From Notospermus geniculatus (Eukaryota; Nemertea; Pilidiophora; Heteronemertea; Lineidae), in NCBI GenBank assembly GCA_002633025.1, contig NMRB01000085.1, positions 319,901 through 383,900 of the forward strand: 64,000 nucleotides of DNA. The letters run 5' to 3'. The position numbers were made by a program, and so were the translations under genes. The notes under the pieces were generated by a model. That model saw only the letters and a list, made by a program, of their open reading frames with translations. It did no database searches and was not told the DNA's origin. Every line of letters starts with the position of its first letter. Within the stretch, counting starts at the first letter, position 1. This document shows, in pieces, positions 46,113-58,000 of the stretch.

Positions 46113-47942
46113 CTTAGCAAACTGGGCCGCCACATCCGCCGACTTCCTCCAGACTTGTTCAGTTGGAAACTTGAGATGAGCTGAGTTGAAGTCAAAGTTT
46201 ATATAGCCACATGTGCGCTGGCTAATCAGAGTAGGCCGGCTCAGCCAATCACAGCGCAGGATCGAGTACGGGATTTGCCTCATCAGTCAGCTCGACTCAT
46301 CATAAGATAAGCGCGCGAAAACGCAAGACAAGACGACACAGTGATCTCTTTGTTGTGGTGGCGTGGACACCAAATCGTATGAAAACGCGATATAGGCCTA
46401 AAACAAACACTGGCCATCTGATTAGCTGTTAAAACGGCGTTAAAATCCTGAAAAAACAAAACCCGTTTCTCTTCAAACGGCTCCACACAGGTTTCGTTGT
46501 GGGTCACAGTCGCGCCCCGCCCTAATGACAACACGTGTTCGGATCCGATGTCAGCACGGACCAGTGGTTTTTGATTAGATTAGAATACATTCAACCCGCA
46601 ATCAGCTAATTAAATCTTGTATAATGACGAAAAGAAGACTGTGATTGAATAAAACTAACTCTTGCTTGGACACTGGCTGGCGAAGCTCATTCCATGTAGC
46701 CCTACGTACAACTCCCTCCCCGGGTTGTAATCGGAGAAAGTGTCCACAAGAAAAATGTCCGGGATTCGAATGCCGGCTGGACAAATAAAAAGGAATCACT
46801 TCTTTACCTGACTAACTTCTATTCTGCAATTTCCATTGTAGGCCAATGATATTTGATGCTTTTAAATCATCATGTGGTAATTGATAGGAAGTTTTGGCAA
46901 CAATTTCAAACAAGTCAGTTGCGACGTACATGTATTAGAAAATGTAATGCCGACCGGAAAATACAAACTATAGCATCAGTTAGTTCCCTCCTGGAACAAA
47001 TCTTGTTCTAGCTGGACACGCTTGGTGTCGCTGCTAGCGTGAATTTCAGCAAAGCCAACACCATTTTTGCAAAAAAAACCCGCCTGACTGCTGTCATGCT
47101 GGGCAATTGAATGCAATGTCGGAATGGGTTCAAAGACTGGTCCGTTTATTTTGAGAAATAGACTGGTTTCGATGACGCACGGTTACGGTGTAGTAGATGG
47201 TGCGCTTTTTTTCAAATGCCGACTCCTTTGGATGTGTTTCAAATTACAATTGACAACGAAGATTTAGAACTCCTTACCAGTCCCAATGGGTGTCCATTAA
47301 CTGTGGCCATAGTTTGAACTTACCAAACTTACGGACGACCAGTGCTTGAAGACGTTTACGGCAAGACAAATTCAAGGGCAAAATTAACGATCAAAATTCA
47401 TTGAACGTTATGAAGTGTCCAACATCAAGTGAATCAGTAGAATTATTTTGACAAATACAATTACATGTACCCTTAATATCCGAAATTATTTGGTGCTTTC
47501 GGCCTATACAGCTATCCGTTTCTCCCTTACGAGTGCGCAAGAAAAAATGACGTCACGGCCACTAATAGTAGTCGTCACACTAACCGTGCGTCATCGAAAC
47601 CTCCCTATTATTTCGACAAATACCAATTGCGCTTAATACGGTAGGCCTATTCGAAATTATTTGGTGCTTTCGGCCTATACAGCTAATAGTATCCGTTTCT
47701 CCCTACGAGTAGCAGCGCTGCTGTCCGTGCAGACGACACGATTACGACCAGCGCGATGGCATAAAACGTCGCGAGTGCGCAAGAAAATGACGTCACAGCC
47801 ACTATCCGTAGTCGTCGCACTATTACCGTGCGTCATCGAAATCTGAATACACGACATCAAGACGACGAGGAAAATGAGTGCATACTCTGAACATGCATAA
47901 CTGAAGATCACAGTGTTAAATTTGCCAGTGAGTGCCTGGCTT

Positions 47943-48223
47943 TGGGTAGGGACACACCTGACGCGATTCGCATGCGATAGGGCGACGCATGCACCAAAAC
48001 CTTTGCGTGCGTGCAGTGCGGCGGAAAACAAAGCATTTGCCGCATGCGTCAACGAATCGCATAAGGGTAGGGACACACCTAAGGGTAGGGACACACCTAA
48101 CGCGATTCGTTGACGCATGCGGCAACGCCTTTGTTATTTTCCACCGCACTGCACGCAAACAAAGGTTTTGACGCATGCGTCGCCCAATCGCATGCGAATC
48201 GCGTTAGGTGTGTCCCTACCCTT
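47943..48223. mobile_element. Two adjacent GGGTAGGGACACACC foldback MITEs
   Basis: A complete unit at 48081-48223 (AAGGGTAGGGACACACCTAA ... TTAGGTGTGTCCCTACCCTT) is preceded by a truncated unit at 47943-48061 in the opposite internal order and a solo end at 48062-48080. The interior carries GACGCATGCG motifs. A third copy is at 49240-49380. The flanking dinucleotide is TA. Confidence 0.7.
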
Positions 48224-48366
48224 AGATATGCAGCCACCATGCGTGGCCCAGGAATGCCACTGCTCAAGAAATGGGTTTTATTCATCCCCCAGTTACTACT
48301 GATGATCTCATTGATGGTCTCATTCTAATGAGACCATCAAACCTTTCGTTCTCAAGTGTAAATTAA

Positions 48367-48614
48367 AGATAATATATCACGACTTCATTGTTTACGTTTA
48401 ATGTTTGTAAACATTGATGTTTACATTATGTTATTTTGGACTTTTGGGACATGCCAACCCACCAAATTGAATATTTTCAGTATCAAAAGAATTTCTAGAG
48501 GGGCACGCCACCAACAAATTACTCATAAGACAAAGAAAAACGAGAAATAAACAAGCAAATTGTAAATAAACAATGATTTTCGTGGCCCGCGAAAATATCC
48601 GTGATATATTATCT
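48367..48614. mobile_element. TTAA-flanked MITE, family 4
   Basis: 248 bp. TTAA at 48363-48366 and 48615-48618; ends AGATAATATATCACGA and CGTGATATATTATCT. The inner pair ATTGTTTA / TAAACAAT extends the fold. Confidence 0.7.
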
Positions 48615-48741
48615 TTAATGAAAGTGGGCTGGCTCTCTAATACTGTGTTCGGTGTCCCTGCGGGTGGAGTACGGGTGCGGTCAGGGGGAGGGGGAGGGCC
48701 AGGTGGCTGCAGTGGCATTAGAATGGTCAGGGCCCATTTTA

Positions 48742-49516
48742 GGGTGGGTATACACTAGAGCCGTCATCGCAATGCGTTCGCGCACATGCGTCGTCGCAAA
48801 AATTGAACCAATAGAAAAACCAAGGGTTGACCACATTGTTGCGTTGCGTTTGGTATCGGTTGCGTTATCGCTTTACGTTGCCGCAAGAATTGGAAATTTC
48901 CCAATTTTTAATGCGCTGCACAGGCAACGCATTGCCTTGAGGAGGAGAAGGCCCCATTTTTCTAGCCACCAATTCTTTTAGCTGTGGAATTGTCTTGAAA
49001 AATTCTCCTTTTCCTTTTTTCTTTGGCGGAGCATGGGATGGACGCAACAGTCCCTTGGTTTCCGCCCCAAACCCAACGTCATCAAAGCCACCAGTTCCTC
49101 GTTCTGGTTCTCTTCCTCCTCCATCATTTGCATGACGACCTCGAGATCCATTGCTTCCTCGTCCATGGTTGTATTGGAAAAGGACGCCAGAAATTTTTCG
49201 TTTAATACACTGCGTTAGCATACATTGTACATGTACGTAAGGGTAGGGACACACCTAACGCGATTCGTCGACGCATGCGGCAACGCCTTTGTTATTTTCC
49301 GCCGCACTGCACGCAAACAAAGGTTTTGACGCATGCGTCGCCCTATCGCATGCGAATCGCGTTAGGTGTGTCCCTACCCTTACGTGTTTTTATGCATAAA
49401 CGCACCTTCTATCGCAGTTAAAAATCGCATATTATAGTGTGTGCATGTACGGATGCGATGACGCGAGCGTTGCGCCGCGAGTGCACCGGCGCAACGGCCC
49501 TATTGTATACCCACCC
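48742..49516 (-). mobile_element. Harbinger-type transposon with transposase remnant
   Basis: 775 bp. Ends GGGTGGGTATACA and TGTATACCCACCC; TTA at 48739-48741 and 49517-49519. On the minus strand 48865-49166 encodes, in two adjoining frames, an acidic start (MDEEAMDLEVVMQMMEEEEN) then RDCCVHPMLRQRKK and, after a frame change, FFKTIPQLKELVARKMGPSP. The W/CVHPMLRQR block resembles the N-terminal part of PIF/Harbinger nucleases. The catalytic domain is absent. A GGGTAGGG MITE is nested at 49240-49380. Confidence 0.6.
49240..49380. mobile_element. Nested GGGTAGGGACACACC foldback MITE
   Basis: Near-identical to 48081-48223, with the same ends and interior. It lies between TA dinucleotides (49238-49239, 49381-49382) inside the Harbinger-type element, so it inserted later. 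Confidence 0.7.
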
Positions 49517-49534
49517 TTATAGCCTCTGTGTGAC

Positions 49535-49615
49535 ATTCGATGAACTGTATCAGTGGGGTAGACCGCTTGTTCCCCCGACGTCGCGGGTTCGATACCCGTC
49601 TGTGCTCAACTTTCA
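49535..49615 (+). repeat. tRNA-like SINE head
   Basis: TATCAGTGGGGTAGACCGC (A-box-like) then TCGCGGGTTCGATACCCGTC (B box with its T arm). The acceptor arm does not pair, so it is not scored as a functional tRNA. Confidence 0.45.
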
Positions 49616-49682
49616 TTTTCATCAAGTCAGAGAATTTTAAGTTCAGTCACTCCTGGAAACACTCTTGACCTACAAAACACAT

Positions 49683-50215
49683 CCTGAGAACATCAGGGGT
49701 CACCGGTGACGAAGGGCGCGAGCGCTAAGAACCCCTGAGGTTCTCAGGATGACGAAACAGGTCGGCTGTCAGCTCCCTCCATTCGGAACTTCCGAAGGCA
49801 ACTGCTCGGCAATTTCCGTAGATACTCGCATTTCCCCTCGGACACAATTCCAAGGCAGCCATCTTGAACGCGCAACGATCGCTGCCCGTTTGCGAGAATT
49901 CAGATGCGGTCGCCTCATCACACCTGCGCATGAACTAAATAGGTCGCATAAAAACGTTGCGTTATTGATCAATAATTGGCAGATTGGGTGAGATACCGGT
50001 AAGTTTATATATAATATGCCTCAACTTATCGAGCAAGTACGGTTGAACATCTTAACGGGCCAAAATTCGGCGAAAATAGTCCCACGGCGGTCACGTGTGG
50101 GTTTGATGATAAACAACATGGCTGCCTTGGACTTGTGTCCGAGGTGAAATGCTCCGCCCAGTGACAGATAGCAGTTCGCCTCAGGTCGTTCCGAATGCTC
50201 CCTGCTATTAGACCC
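49683..50215. repeat. Hairpin and large inverted repeat
   Basis: A short hairpin TCCTGAGAACATCAGGGGT / ACCCCTGAGGTTCTCAGGA spans about 49681-49748. It is followed by a larger foldback: CATTCGGAAC...CCTCGGACACAATTCCAAGG at 49780-49860 pairs with CCTTGGACTTGTGTCCGAGG...GTTCCGAATG at 50114-50200. Confidence 0.5.
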
Positions 50216-50585
50216 TGCTATCGCCTCAAAGATGTAGTTTGATAAATGACCGCGAGATAGCACAACTGTACATAGCGCGTGCATCGTGGCACCAATGGCA
50301 AATTTGTTACAGGTGTAATGTCTGAGAATGCCTCCCGTATGCCAATGCTCGTTTTATTGTACAGAAAGACATGTTGATCAGTGCCTCCCCCATTGGCAAT
50401 CTGAACGTCAGAGAACGATTCGTGCCAACATCGTAACTCTGACGTATATCGGACAGCGCCATATTGCTCCGTGAACTACTTTGATGTAGAACGTAGAACA
50501 ATAGTTTCTAGGCCTATAACCTGTGTAATGCAGAATTTGTACGCTGATTTAGCTAAACACCCTTATTGAATACGGCCCTAAGTCT

Positions 50586-50706
50586 CTAAATCAGAACCTG
50601 GGTACAGTTTGTAAAAAGAAAGTGGACCCAGGGTACAATTTCACTTGACGACATCGAACCTGGGTACACTTTATGTGTACCCAGGACGACAATAACCCCT
50701 TCAGCA
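50586..50706. repeat. Relative of the 30650 foldback family
   Basis: Ends in GTGTACCCAGGACGACAATAAC...TTCAGC as 30650-30964 does, with further CCTGGGTACA motifs, but is short and asymmetric. Confidence 0.45.
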
Positions 50707-51388
50707 GAAGTATCAGTTGCCAAGGACAGCTTGTCGATTTATAAAATACAAGCAGAATTGCTTTGATGACATCACTCATACCCGTTCTTTTCTGGAAAAG
50801 AGACCTTCATTCCAGACGGGTGCTGGTTGTTTTGAGTCCTGCAAAAGGGGTTATAAAATAGGGAGCTGATATACCCGCCATTGAATTCTACGGCATGGTA
50901 GCCTATACTTTATTGATTTTTCTCAGCAGTTGTCTTCTCAGAATTTCCTTACCCCCGACTGCGATATTGCTCAGAGCCGTGCCACTCTGACTTAGAAAAG
51001 GAATGGGGTGGGTGTGGTTGGGTCCACCCCGGATCCACAAAAATGTGGCTTCTTACTGTCGATTTCAAAGACAGCGAAACTCAGGGGTAGCGAGCGCGGG
51101 GCCCCCGAGAAATAAGGGGGCAAAAAATTCCTCTAAAAATGGAAACAAAATTTTGAGCCCATCTGTCAAATGTGGGGAAAATGAATCTGAGCGGATCTAG
51201 ATTTTCATTTTTTTTTCTGGCGGGAGGACCGCCAGACCATTCAGTGCGTGCAAGGTCGGGCTTTGCCCCCCCCCCGCCATAAAAGCTAGCTGCTCTTCTG
51301 GAAACTGCCAGTGTTCTCGTGATACAGGGCGTGTGAAAGGAATGACCGTCCTTGAGGAATGAAAGTCCTAGTTACGGTAGTCTGCTAT

Positions 51389-51450
51389 TAGGGAGGTTTA
51401 GAAATCAAACAATAAACGCACGTTTATCGTTTGATTTCTAAACCTCCCTA
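51389..51450. repeat. 62-bp near-perfect hairpin
   Basis: TAGGGAGGTTTAGAAATCAA and TTGATTTCTAAACCTCCCTA are exact complements; the arms extend to about 30 bp with one mismatch and a 2-nt loop. Probably a minimal MITE. Confidence 0.6.
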
Positions 51451-52021
51451 GTGAAACGTCATGTTCGAACGGTCATGTTTTCTGTAGTCATAAAACATGT
51501 ATAAATCCCTCGTTGAACAATACAACCGGACTCAATTCAGTGGGACTTTGACTCCTGTTACACGCAGCTCTCACACCTGTTGCCATGTAGGCCCTATTCG
51601 TTTCGTTCGTCGACCCTCGAATCTTATGAGATGCCTATGATGCCTATGCATTAAATCTTTAGTTCATTCCTTAGTAACGCCGAGTGTGGGTGGGAAAGTC
51701 GGTCTTCCGCCTGGTATGCCACAGGCTACATTTAGTGTGAGAATGTAGGTCAGGTTATAACAATAACTTCTACTGCAAATACACGGAGCTCACATTTGCT
51801 GGTGGACTCCCGAACTGGCGGGACGGATGTTGGGATACGCGCGAGTTTTCGTTCGGCAATCGATGCGACCATTGTGACGTAATTGACCACCGCCACATTC
51901 TATGACGTAACGGGCATCTATTACGTAACAGGAAGAGGAAGCGGCAGTTCATCAGGCGGGCAGCACTGCTGCAGTATGAATGAGAGTGGATGATCGATTC
52001 TGGCGGTGTTTTTCAACCAAA

Positions 52022-55000
52022 ATGCTCAATGGTTTGCGATCTTGGTTTTGTGATGAATTCAAATGTGAACACTGGGGTCTTCAGCACCCCACGCCGACGC
52101 TGTTTGCCAAGTCGCAGGTAAGAAGAATGCGGTTTTCTTTTGAACCACTGCCGATATAGCTGGCTACACTATCTTTATGATGTGAATGTCATGATGTTGT
52201 TGTATACTACTAAGCGTACGGTATGTGGAGTGGCGGAAGTAGTGTACAGCTGATGGTTGAGTGTGAATGATCCTATACTTCTGTGTGTCTGATGTGGCAT
52301 TTTGTGGTGGTGTCATTGTGGTCATAGTGGTAGTGGTAAGAATCTACTATATAGGAATAGGCCTATCGGTGAATGAAATTATCAGACAGGATGCGGGATC
52401 GGAGAGCAATCGACCACTTCCGCAGATTAATTGCCCTGTAGGCCTACCTACTCTATCTGTTTTCCCATCATGCACGCGGCAGCAAGACATTAAAATTAAA
52501 AGTCAAACGCTAGTGACCTTTAAACATCTCATTAATTTAAAAACCTGTTTTAGATATAGGCACATTTATATAAGTATACATGTAGTATAGGTCTAACAAT
52601 ATACAATGTAACCTGGTAGAGTAGTAGGCCTACTTCGAATCGAAGGGCTTTCCCTGTTTTCCTCTCTTATCTATTTGTTAATTACATACATGTATAATAG
52701 TATGCTATACATAGTTACTAAAAGACCCACCTCATCTGGGAAGAGAAACAAGTATAGAGAGTATAGAACCAAAAATTTTGTTCCTGAAAAATGGCGATCA
52801 TAGTTACATGTAGTACCATGTTTCCATTCAACAGCCTTGAAAAATGACATCCCCAAATGAACATTAATCCTATGAAATATTGATGAGCAATCTGAAGTCA
52901 CTTATGAAAACATGATTGTATGTTATGAAACTGGGCTATGACTTGGGCAATGGTAAACATGGCAGAGGCTATTTGTTATCCTTCACAACCCAGTTGCATG
53001 CTTGCTTTTCAGGCCATGATGTATTGTTTGGCTTGTTGAATAACAACAACATGAATAACAAAACCTACTATTAAGGGTCCACGAGATCATGAAGCAGTAG
53101 GTGATGATGGAGGTGGAAAATATATTTATTGTTGTGAATTATCATGGAAATCGACTTAAAGGCCATGGGGGACTGCGAAAATGTTCTGAATAGAAAATAT
53201 CTGATGTCAAGCACCGAATAATTAATTATATACCGGTAATTATCAAAATTACTATGCCTAATTAATGACACAGTACATCCTCAGCCATGTCAGCCTCCAT
53301 GCTGACATGGCTGGAGGATCACTGGCATTGCTTATCTATTGTTTTCATGATTAATTTCCAGGCCTACCTCGTGAACGACTTTATTCCTCATACTTCAAAT
53401 TGAAGCACTTTTCTCCAATATCAGTGTTCTCCACGGGTTTTGGTCTAATAGGGGCGGCGGTGGGCGTGGCGCCGAAGGCACCGCACGAGGTGCCAAAGGC
53501 GCCTTCTGGCGGGGGGTCTTGGGGCCCTCCCCAGTGAAATTTGGATTTTAGCCACTCTGAGATGCGTTTTCTCAGCATCTGAGATGCATAATTGAGCGAT
53601 CTAAATCATAGATATTTGCGTTTTTAAGGGGCGGATTTTGCCATCGGTATTTTTAAGAGGGGCGGGCCGCCAATTTTTTAACAGGTGTGGAGAACACTGA
53701 ATATGTGATTGTGGGTGGTGAATTTCACAATGGGCATTGGACTGATTGGTAATGACAGAAAATTCTGGTGTGATCATTCTGAATTGAAGTGTCATGTTTG
53801 CTCTTTGCGTAGGTGTAGCGGTTACCAATAGTTCATTGAACTCCCATGTGCTTTCAGATCACAAGATGAAAATGTTGAATGGGTTGGTGATATCTGGAGC
53901 AGCAAGGTCACTTTTGTCAGTAATGAGGCAAATTCTGCAGCCCTTTGTTTGTACACAGTTTTTTCAAACAAATGAAGGAATAAAAAATTCATAATACATG
54001 ATTTAATTGGGGAATAAATATTTTGCTACTTGGTTTTGGAATCCCTCAGGACATCGTAATGGTTGAGTGCTTGATTTCATTGAACCATGGATTATGTGAA
54101 TGGGTTCATGTCAAGTTGTTTTAATTCCCAGTTGAAGGTATTGCTTCTGATCTGGTCAGACTAAAGTATTTTGCAAAATCTGGTCATTTTCATTGGTGTA
54201 GCATACATGGATGCCTGCCTTTTTGGACTCAGAGGGTGAGGGCAAAGATGGATGATCCATGAACCATATAATCCAACCAGTGATGAAATCGTAAATGTCA
54301 ATTAGTACACTCCACTGGTCCCTAGTATTCTTTATGGTCTATTTGTACAGAAGTTGCTGTACCACTGTACAGTTGTATACAAGTCCTTGCCTTGCTCGGT
54401 GCACTCTGCATTCATACCCATTCATAGAAAACCAGCCAATGATTTCATCAGTTGAAAAAAAATTGCTGTCTTTAGTTCCATCCTCCTTAATTAGACAATC
54501 ATTGATGTGTTGGAGGCGGTGAAAAACAGTCTTAATTTGTTGCAGAAGTTTTTTTAATACTGCAGGGTATGCAGTATAGGCTGTCCATTTTATGCCAACA
54601 TCAGCATGGTGGCATTTATCGATGCCTAGAGCTGTAACATACAGTCATGTAAAAACAGATTTAAATCTGATATCAGTATATCAGTGCCTAAATTCTTCAT
54701 CATAATTTTAGCTTTTCACTGGGGACATTCGGGTACGTTATTGTAATTACTATTTTGTTTAATTTTTCATGAAGCTGAAATCATTTTGAAGCTGGGTTTC
54801 CCATTTGGTGAATCCTGTTCATTCACCATTCACTACAAGAAATCAGTGGTATTACGAGAATAATATTCTTCCATATTCATCTATACATGTACATGTATAT
54901 TATAATTGGCGGTGGCAGTTTAAGTTCAACCGCTAACTCCTCTCCTCTGTGCTTTCTGATTGAAATGGCACCATTTTCACAGGGAATGTTGTGGATGACA

Positions 55001-58000
55001 TGGGGGTGGCCTTAAAGTGGGTGGCATTATATTTTTTTACCCCTTATGCCATCCTCTGCCCACATGCATCCTGTGAATATGCATGTGCTCGCCATGGGTA
55101 TCATGCTAGTAGTTATTAACCCGTTAACTGTGTAATTCTTTTTAGCTCTTATTTTTTTTCTTAAAAAATGCCAAAAAGGTATTTGACACACAAGGTTCCA
55201 GACTTGATATAACGTCCTATGCACTGTGAAGTGCCATTTCCTTGCAAGGCGTACTATTTAGGCCCTATGCAACAAGGATCCTCGAGTGTTTCCGCACGTT
55301 CCCCGGAATGACGTAGTATGACGTCCTACGCCGCTACGCAGTTAACGGGTTAATGTAGCATTCACAGATGTCCTATGGCAACCTTCTGATAGTTGAGGAA
55401 TGCCGTTCACAGGTTTCCAGAGAGGGAATAACAGCTACTTTCATGTGGTGTCCCTTGTCCTGTGTGTAAAAGTGGGCCTAAATGTATTAACTTCTGTAGC
55501 TCAGCCTTCTTGTCAGTTACCGTTCCATGTGCTGGTGCGAGTATTTTTTCATCAAAATATCAAACACATCACTATATAATATGGTGGTAATGAAAATAAC
55601 CACTGTAGTGTAAATTGCGCTTAAATCCGAAAGATCCCTCGTGATATATGGGAAGCTGCCGACATTGCATTACCGGATTACCAGTGCCAGGGTGACTCAT
55701 CAGAAGTATGGCAATGCCGTGATCGGTGTCAAATATCCCAAGAGCATTCGCAGGCTCTGGCAGATGTCTCCATTCTCATCATTCCAGCAATGAGGCATTA
55801 GATAATAAAGGGAAAATGTCCAGTCATGGCTTGAAACCTGTTGATCATCATTCCTACAAAAGCAGGATGAGTTCTGATCAAGCCTTGGGTTCCATCAACT
55901 TAGGCAAAAAATATGACATGTGTCAGGTTTTTTTTACCTCTGGCCGGCTCATTTATACCAACCAATGCAATTTCAATGTGGTTTCACTAAATTACATGTA
56001 CTTTGTATTTTCTACACACAATCTTTCTGCTGTCTTTATTTTTCACGGAAGTCCGACACATTACTGACATGACTGATCCCCTCGAATTCCTTCATTTTGC
56101 CACAGTGAAGTTCTAAACATGTTAGAAACTTCACTGAGATTCAGTTGTACACTTCACAACGACCAGGGAACACTGGTAGAAACGTTGTGCTAAATAAATC
56201 TAGGAAGAGTAACCAAAAAGTTGGGTTAGTTCGTTAGTGAAGTTCTAATATGTGGAAGCACTGTGATTTTCAAAATGGCTTCCAGGCAGCCATACACATT
56301 AACAACTTTGACTTTGTGAAAGAACTTCTTCACAAAATGACAGCAATGATGAAGTGAAGTGAAAATCATGTTGAAATTGGTTGAAGATCGTTATGGAGCC
56401 ACAGGTCAAAAGCCTGACGCATTAAAGATTGGGACAGGCAATATTTTATTCCCAAATTCTTGCTGCGGTTGTGGGTTCAGCCCTCAGGCAAAATTTTAAA
56501 AATATATATAAATATAAAATATAAAATACAAAAATGTAAAATACAAAAATGTAAAGAATATAAAAGAAAAAATTGTAAAGAATATAAAAATTATAAAAAA
56601 TATATTTTTAAAAACCCATAAAAATATAAAACACATATAAAACACAAAAATATTTTATTAAAACTAAAATATAAAAATGCCAAAAATACATCAAGCATAA
56701 AATCAAAAAACCAGAATAGTATTAAAATATTAAAAATATCAAAATAAAAATAAAATAAAATGGTATAAAAATATGAGAACAAAATAAAATATAAAAGTAC
56801 AAAAAATAAAAGTAAAAACCACATAAAAATATATAAAAATATAAAAAAACAAAAGAAAAAAGAAAAATATAAAAATAAGAACATAAAAGTAAAATTATAA
56901 AAATACAAAAAGATAAAAACAAAAGAATTACAAAAATATAAAAAATGTAAAAATATTTAAAAACAATAAAAAATAAAATGTATGAAATAAAAAATATTCT
57001 CATGGCAAGGAGCCTTCGTAGCAATGTCACAGGACTTATTCAAATCAAACTGCACAAGCTTTACCATACTTGAGAAGTGACTATGTCAGTATGTGCATGT
57101 GTAGTGCCAGCATTTCCTCCTTGACATGCCTGAAAGTTTATGTATAGATTAACTTTTTACTTGCATATGTTTAGAATTTTAGGCAGTATTTCATAGTTAT
57201 TCTAGTTTTTATGAATACTTTGTGTGTACCAGAGGCTGAGCGATAAGTCGATATATATTTCAGTATCAAAACACTCAAATTGGATTTCTTTATAATTCTT
57301 CTTGCAGTGGCCAATTCCACAAATCGCTTTCGTAATCTACCGTGCATTCTGGGCCACCTGGTTTGTGATCTGGATCGTGTTGTGTGGGATCGACTGGATA
57401 GGTCTCATCCCCAGCACGCGCACCTACCCCGACGCCATCTATAACGATGATAACGGTCCAAAATGGTTCATTTATCTTACACACTGGGCTTTCACGCTTA
57501 TTACTATCAACTGTATCATTCAGACATTCTTGGCCCTGGAGTATTACATCAGGATGCGGAGGGGGACATCAGATGGTAAGTATGTTTTTCCACATTATTG
57601 ATTTCAACTTTTCCGTAGAAGAATGCGGTGTAAGATTCTCCAGAGTATGATATCCGAGAGATTCTCCATTTTTGTGCCCCCACTTGTCATCTGTTATCGA
57701 GTGTCCATCTGGCGACGTCCAGCTGTTTAGTTTCTGCTCATTAGCTCACCCGTGAGCTTTTGTCGTCAGTCTGCGTCCGTCGTCGTCCGTCGTCTGTCGT
57801 CCGTCGTCCGTCATTGTCCGTTAGCAGGGCACGTTTCGTAACCGCTGGAGCTATTGATCTGAAACTTGGTACATATATACCCCTAGGTCAGATGACCTAT
57901 GACACCAAGTTTCGGTCCGATTCGATTCTTGGCTTGGCCACCAGGTGGCGGAAACCAAAAACACAAAAAGGCCAATAACTCCTGAACTAATGACTGGATC

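Larger units (their letters stand above)
46113..52021. promoter_or_regulatory. Divergent intergenic region ZCCHC24 / rolling stone-like
   Basis: 5.9 kb between the starts of two divergent genes. No coding gene of the host is recognisable, and most of it is repeats. These include a local duplication (about 47478-47602 and 47648-47843, both with GGTGCTTTCGGCCTATACAG and AATGACGTCAC), foldbacks, a Harbinger element and SINE-like pieces. The part nearest ZCCHC24 (46113-46560) is relatively GC-rich and may hold its promoter. Confidence 0.45.
52118..57307. other. Intron 1 of the rolling stone-like gene
   Basis: No further exon is recognised. It contains the hAT-like MITE at 53422, a CAGCCATGTCAGC / GCTGACATGGCTG hairpin at 53282-53314, the TTAA element at 55120 and the AT-rich tract at 56490-56995. 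Confidence 0.5.

Noticed and set aside
47675-48328. Cluster of overlapping ORFs on both strands
   Set aside because: They are readings through inverted copies of the GGGTAGGGACACACC MITE; the repeated peptide phrases only mirror the repeat.
49535-49615. Possible tRNA gene
   Set aside because: A good B box and T arm, but the acceptor stem does not pair and the anticodon arm is irregular; better explained as a SINE head.
56591-57030. Minus-strand ORFs rich in Phe/Tyr/Ile that look like membrane proteins
   Set aside because: They lie wholly in an ATAAAA-type low-complexity tract; the composition alone produces them.
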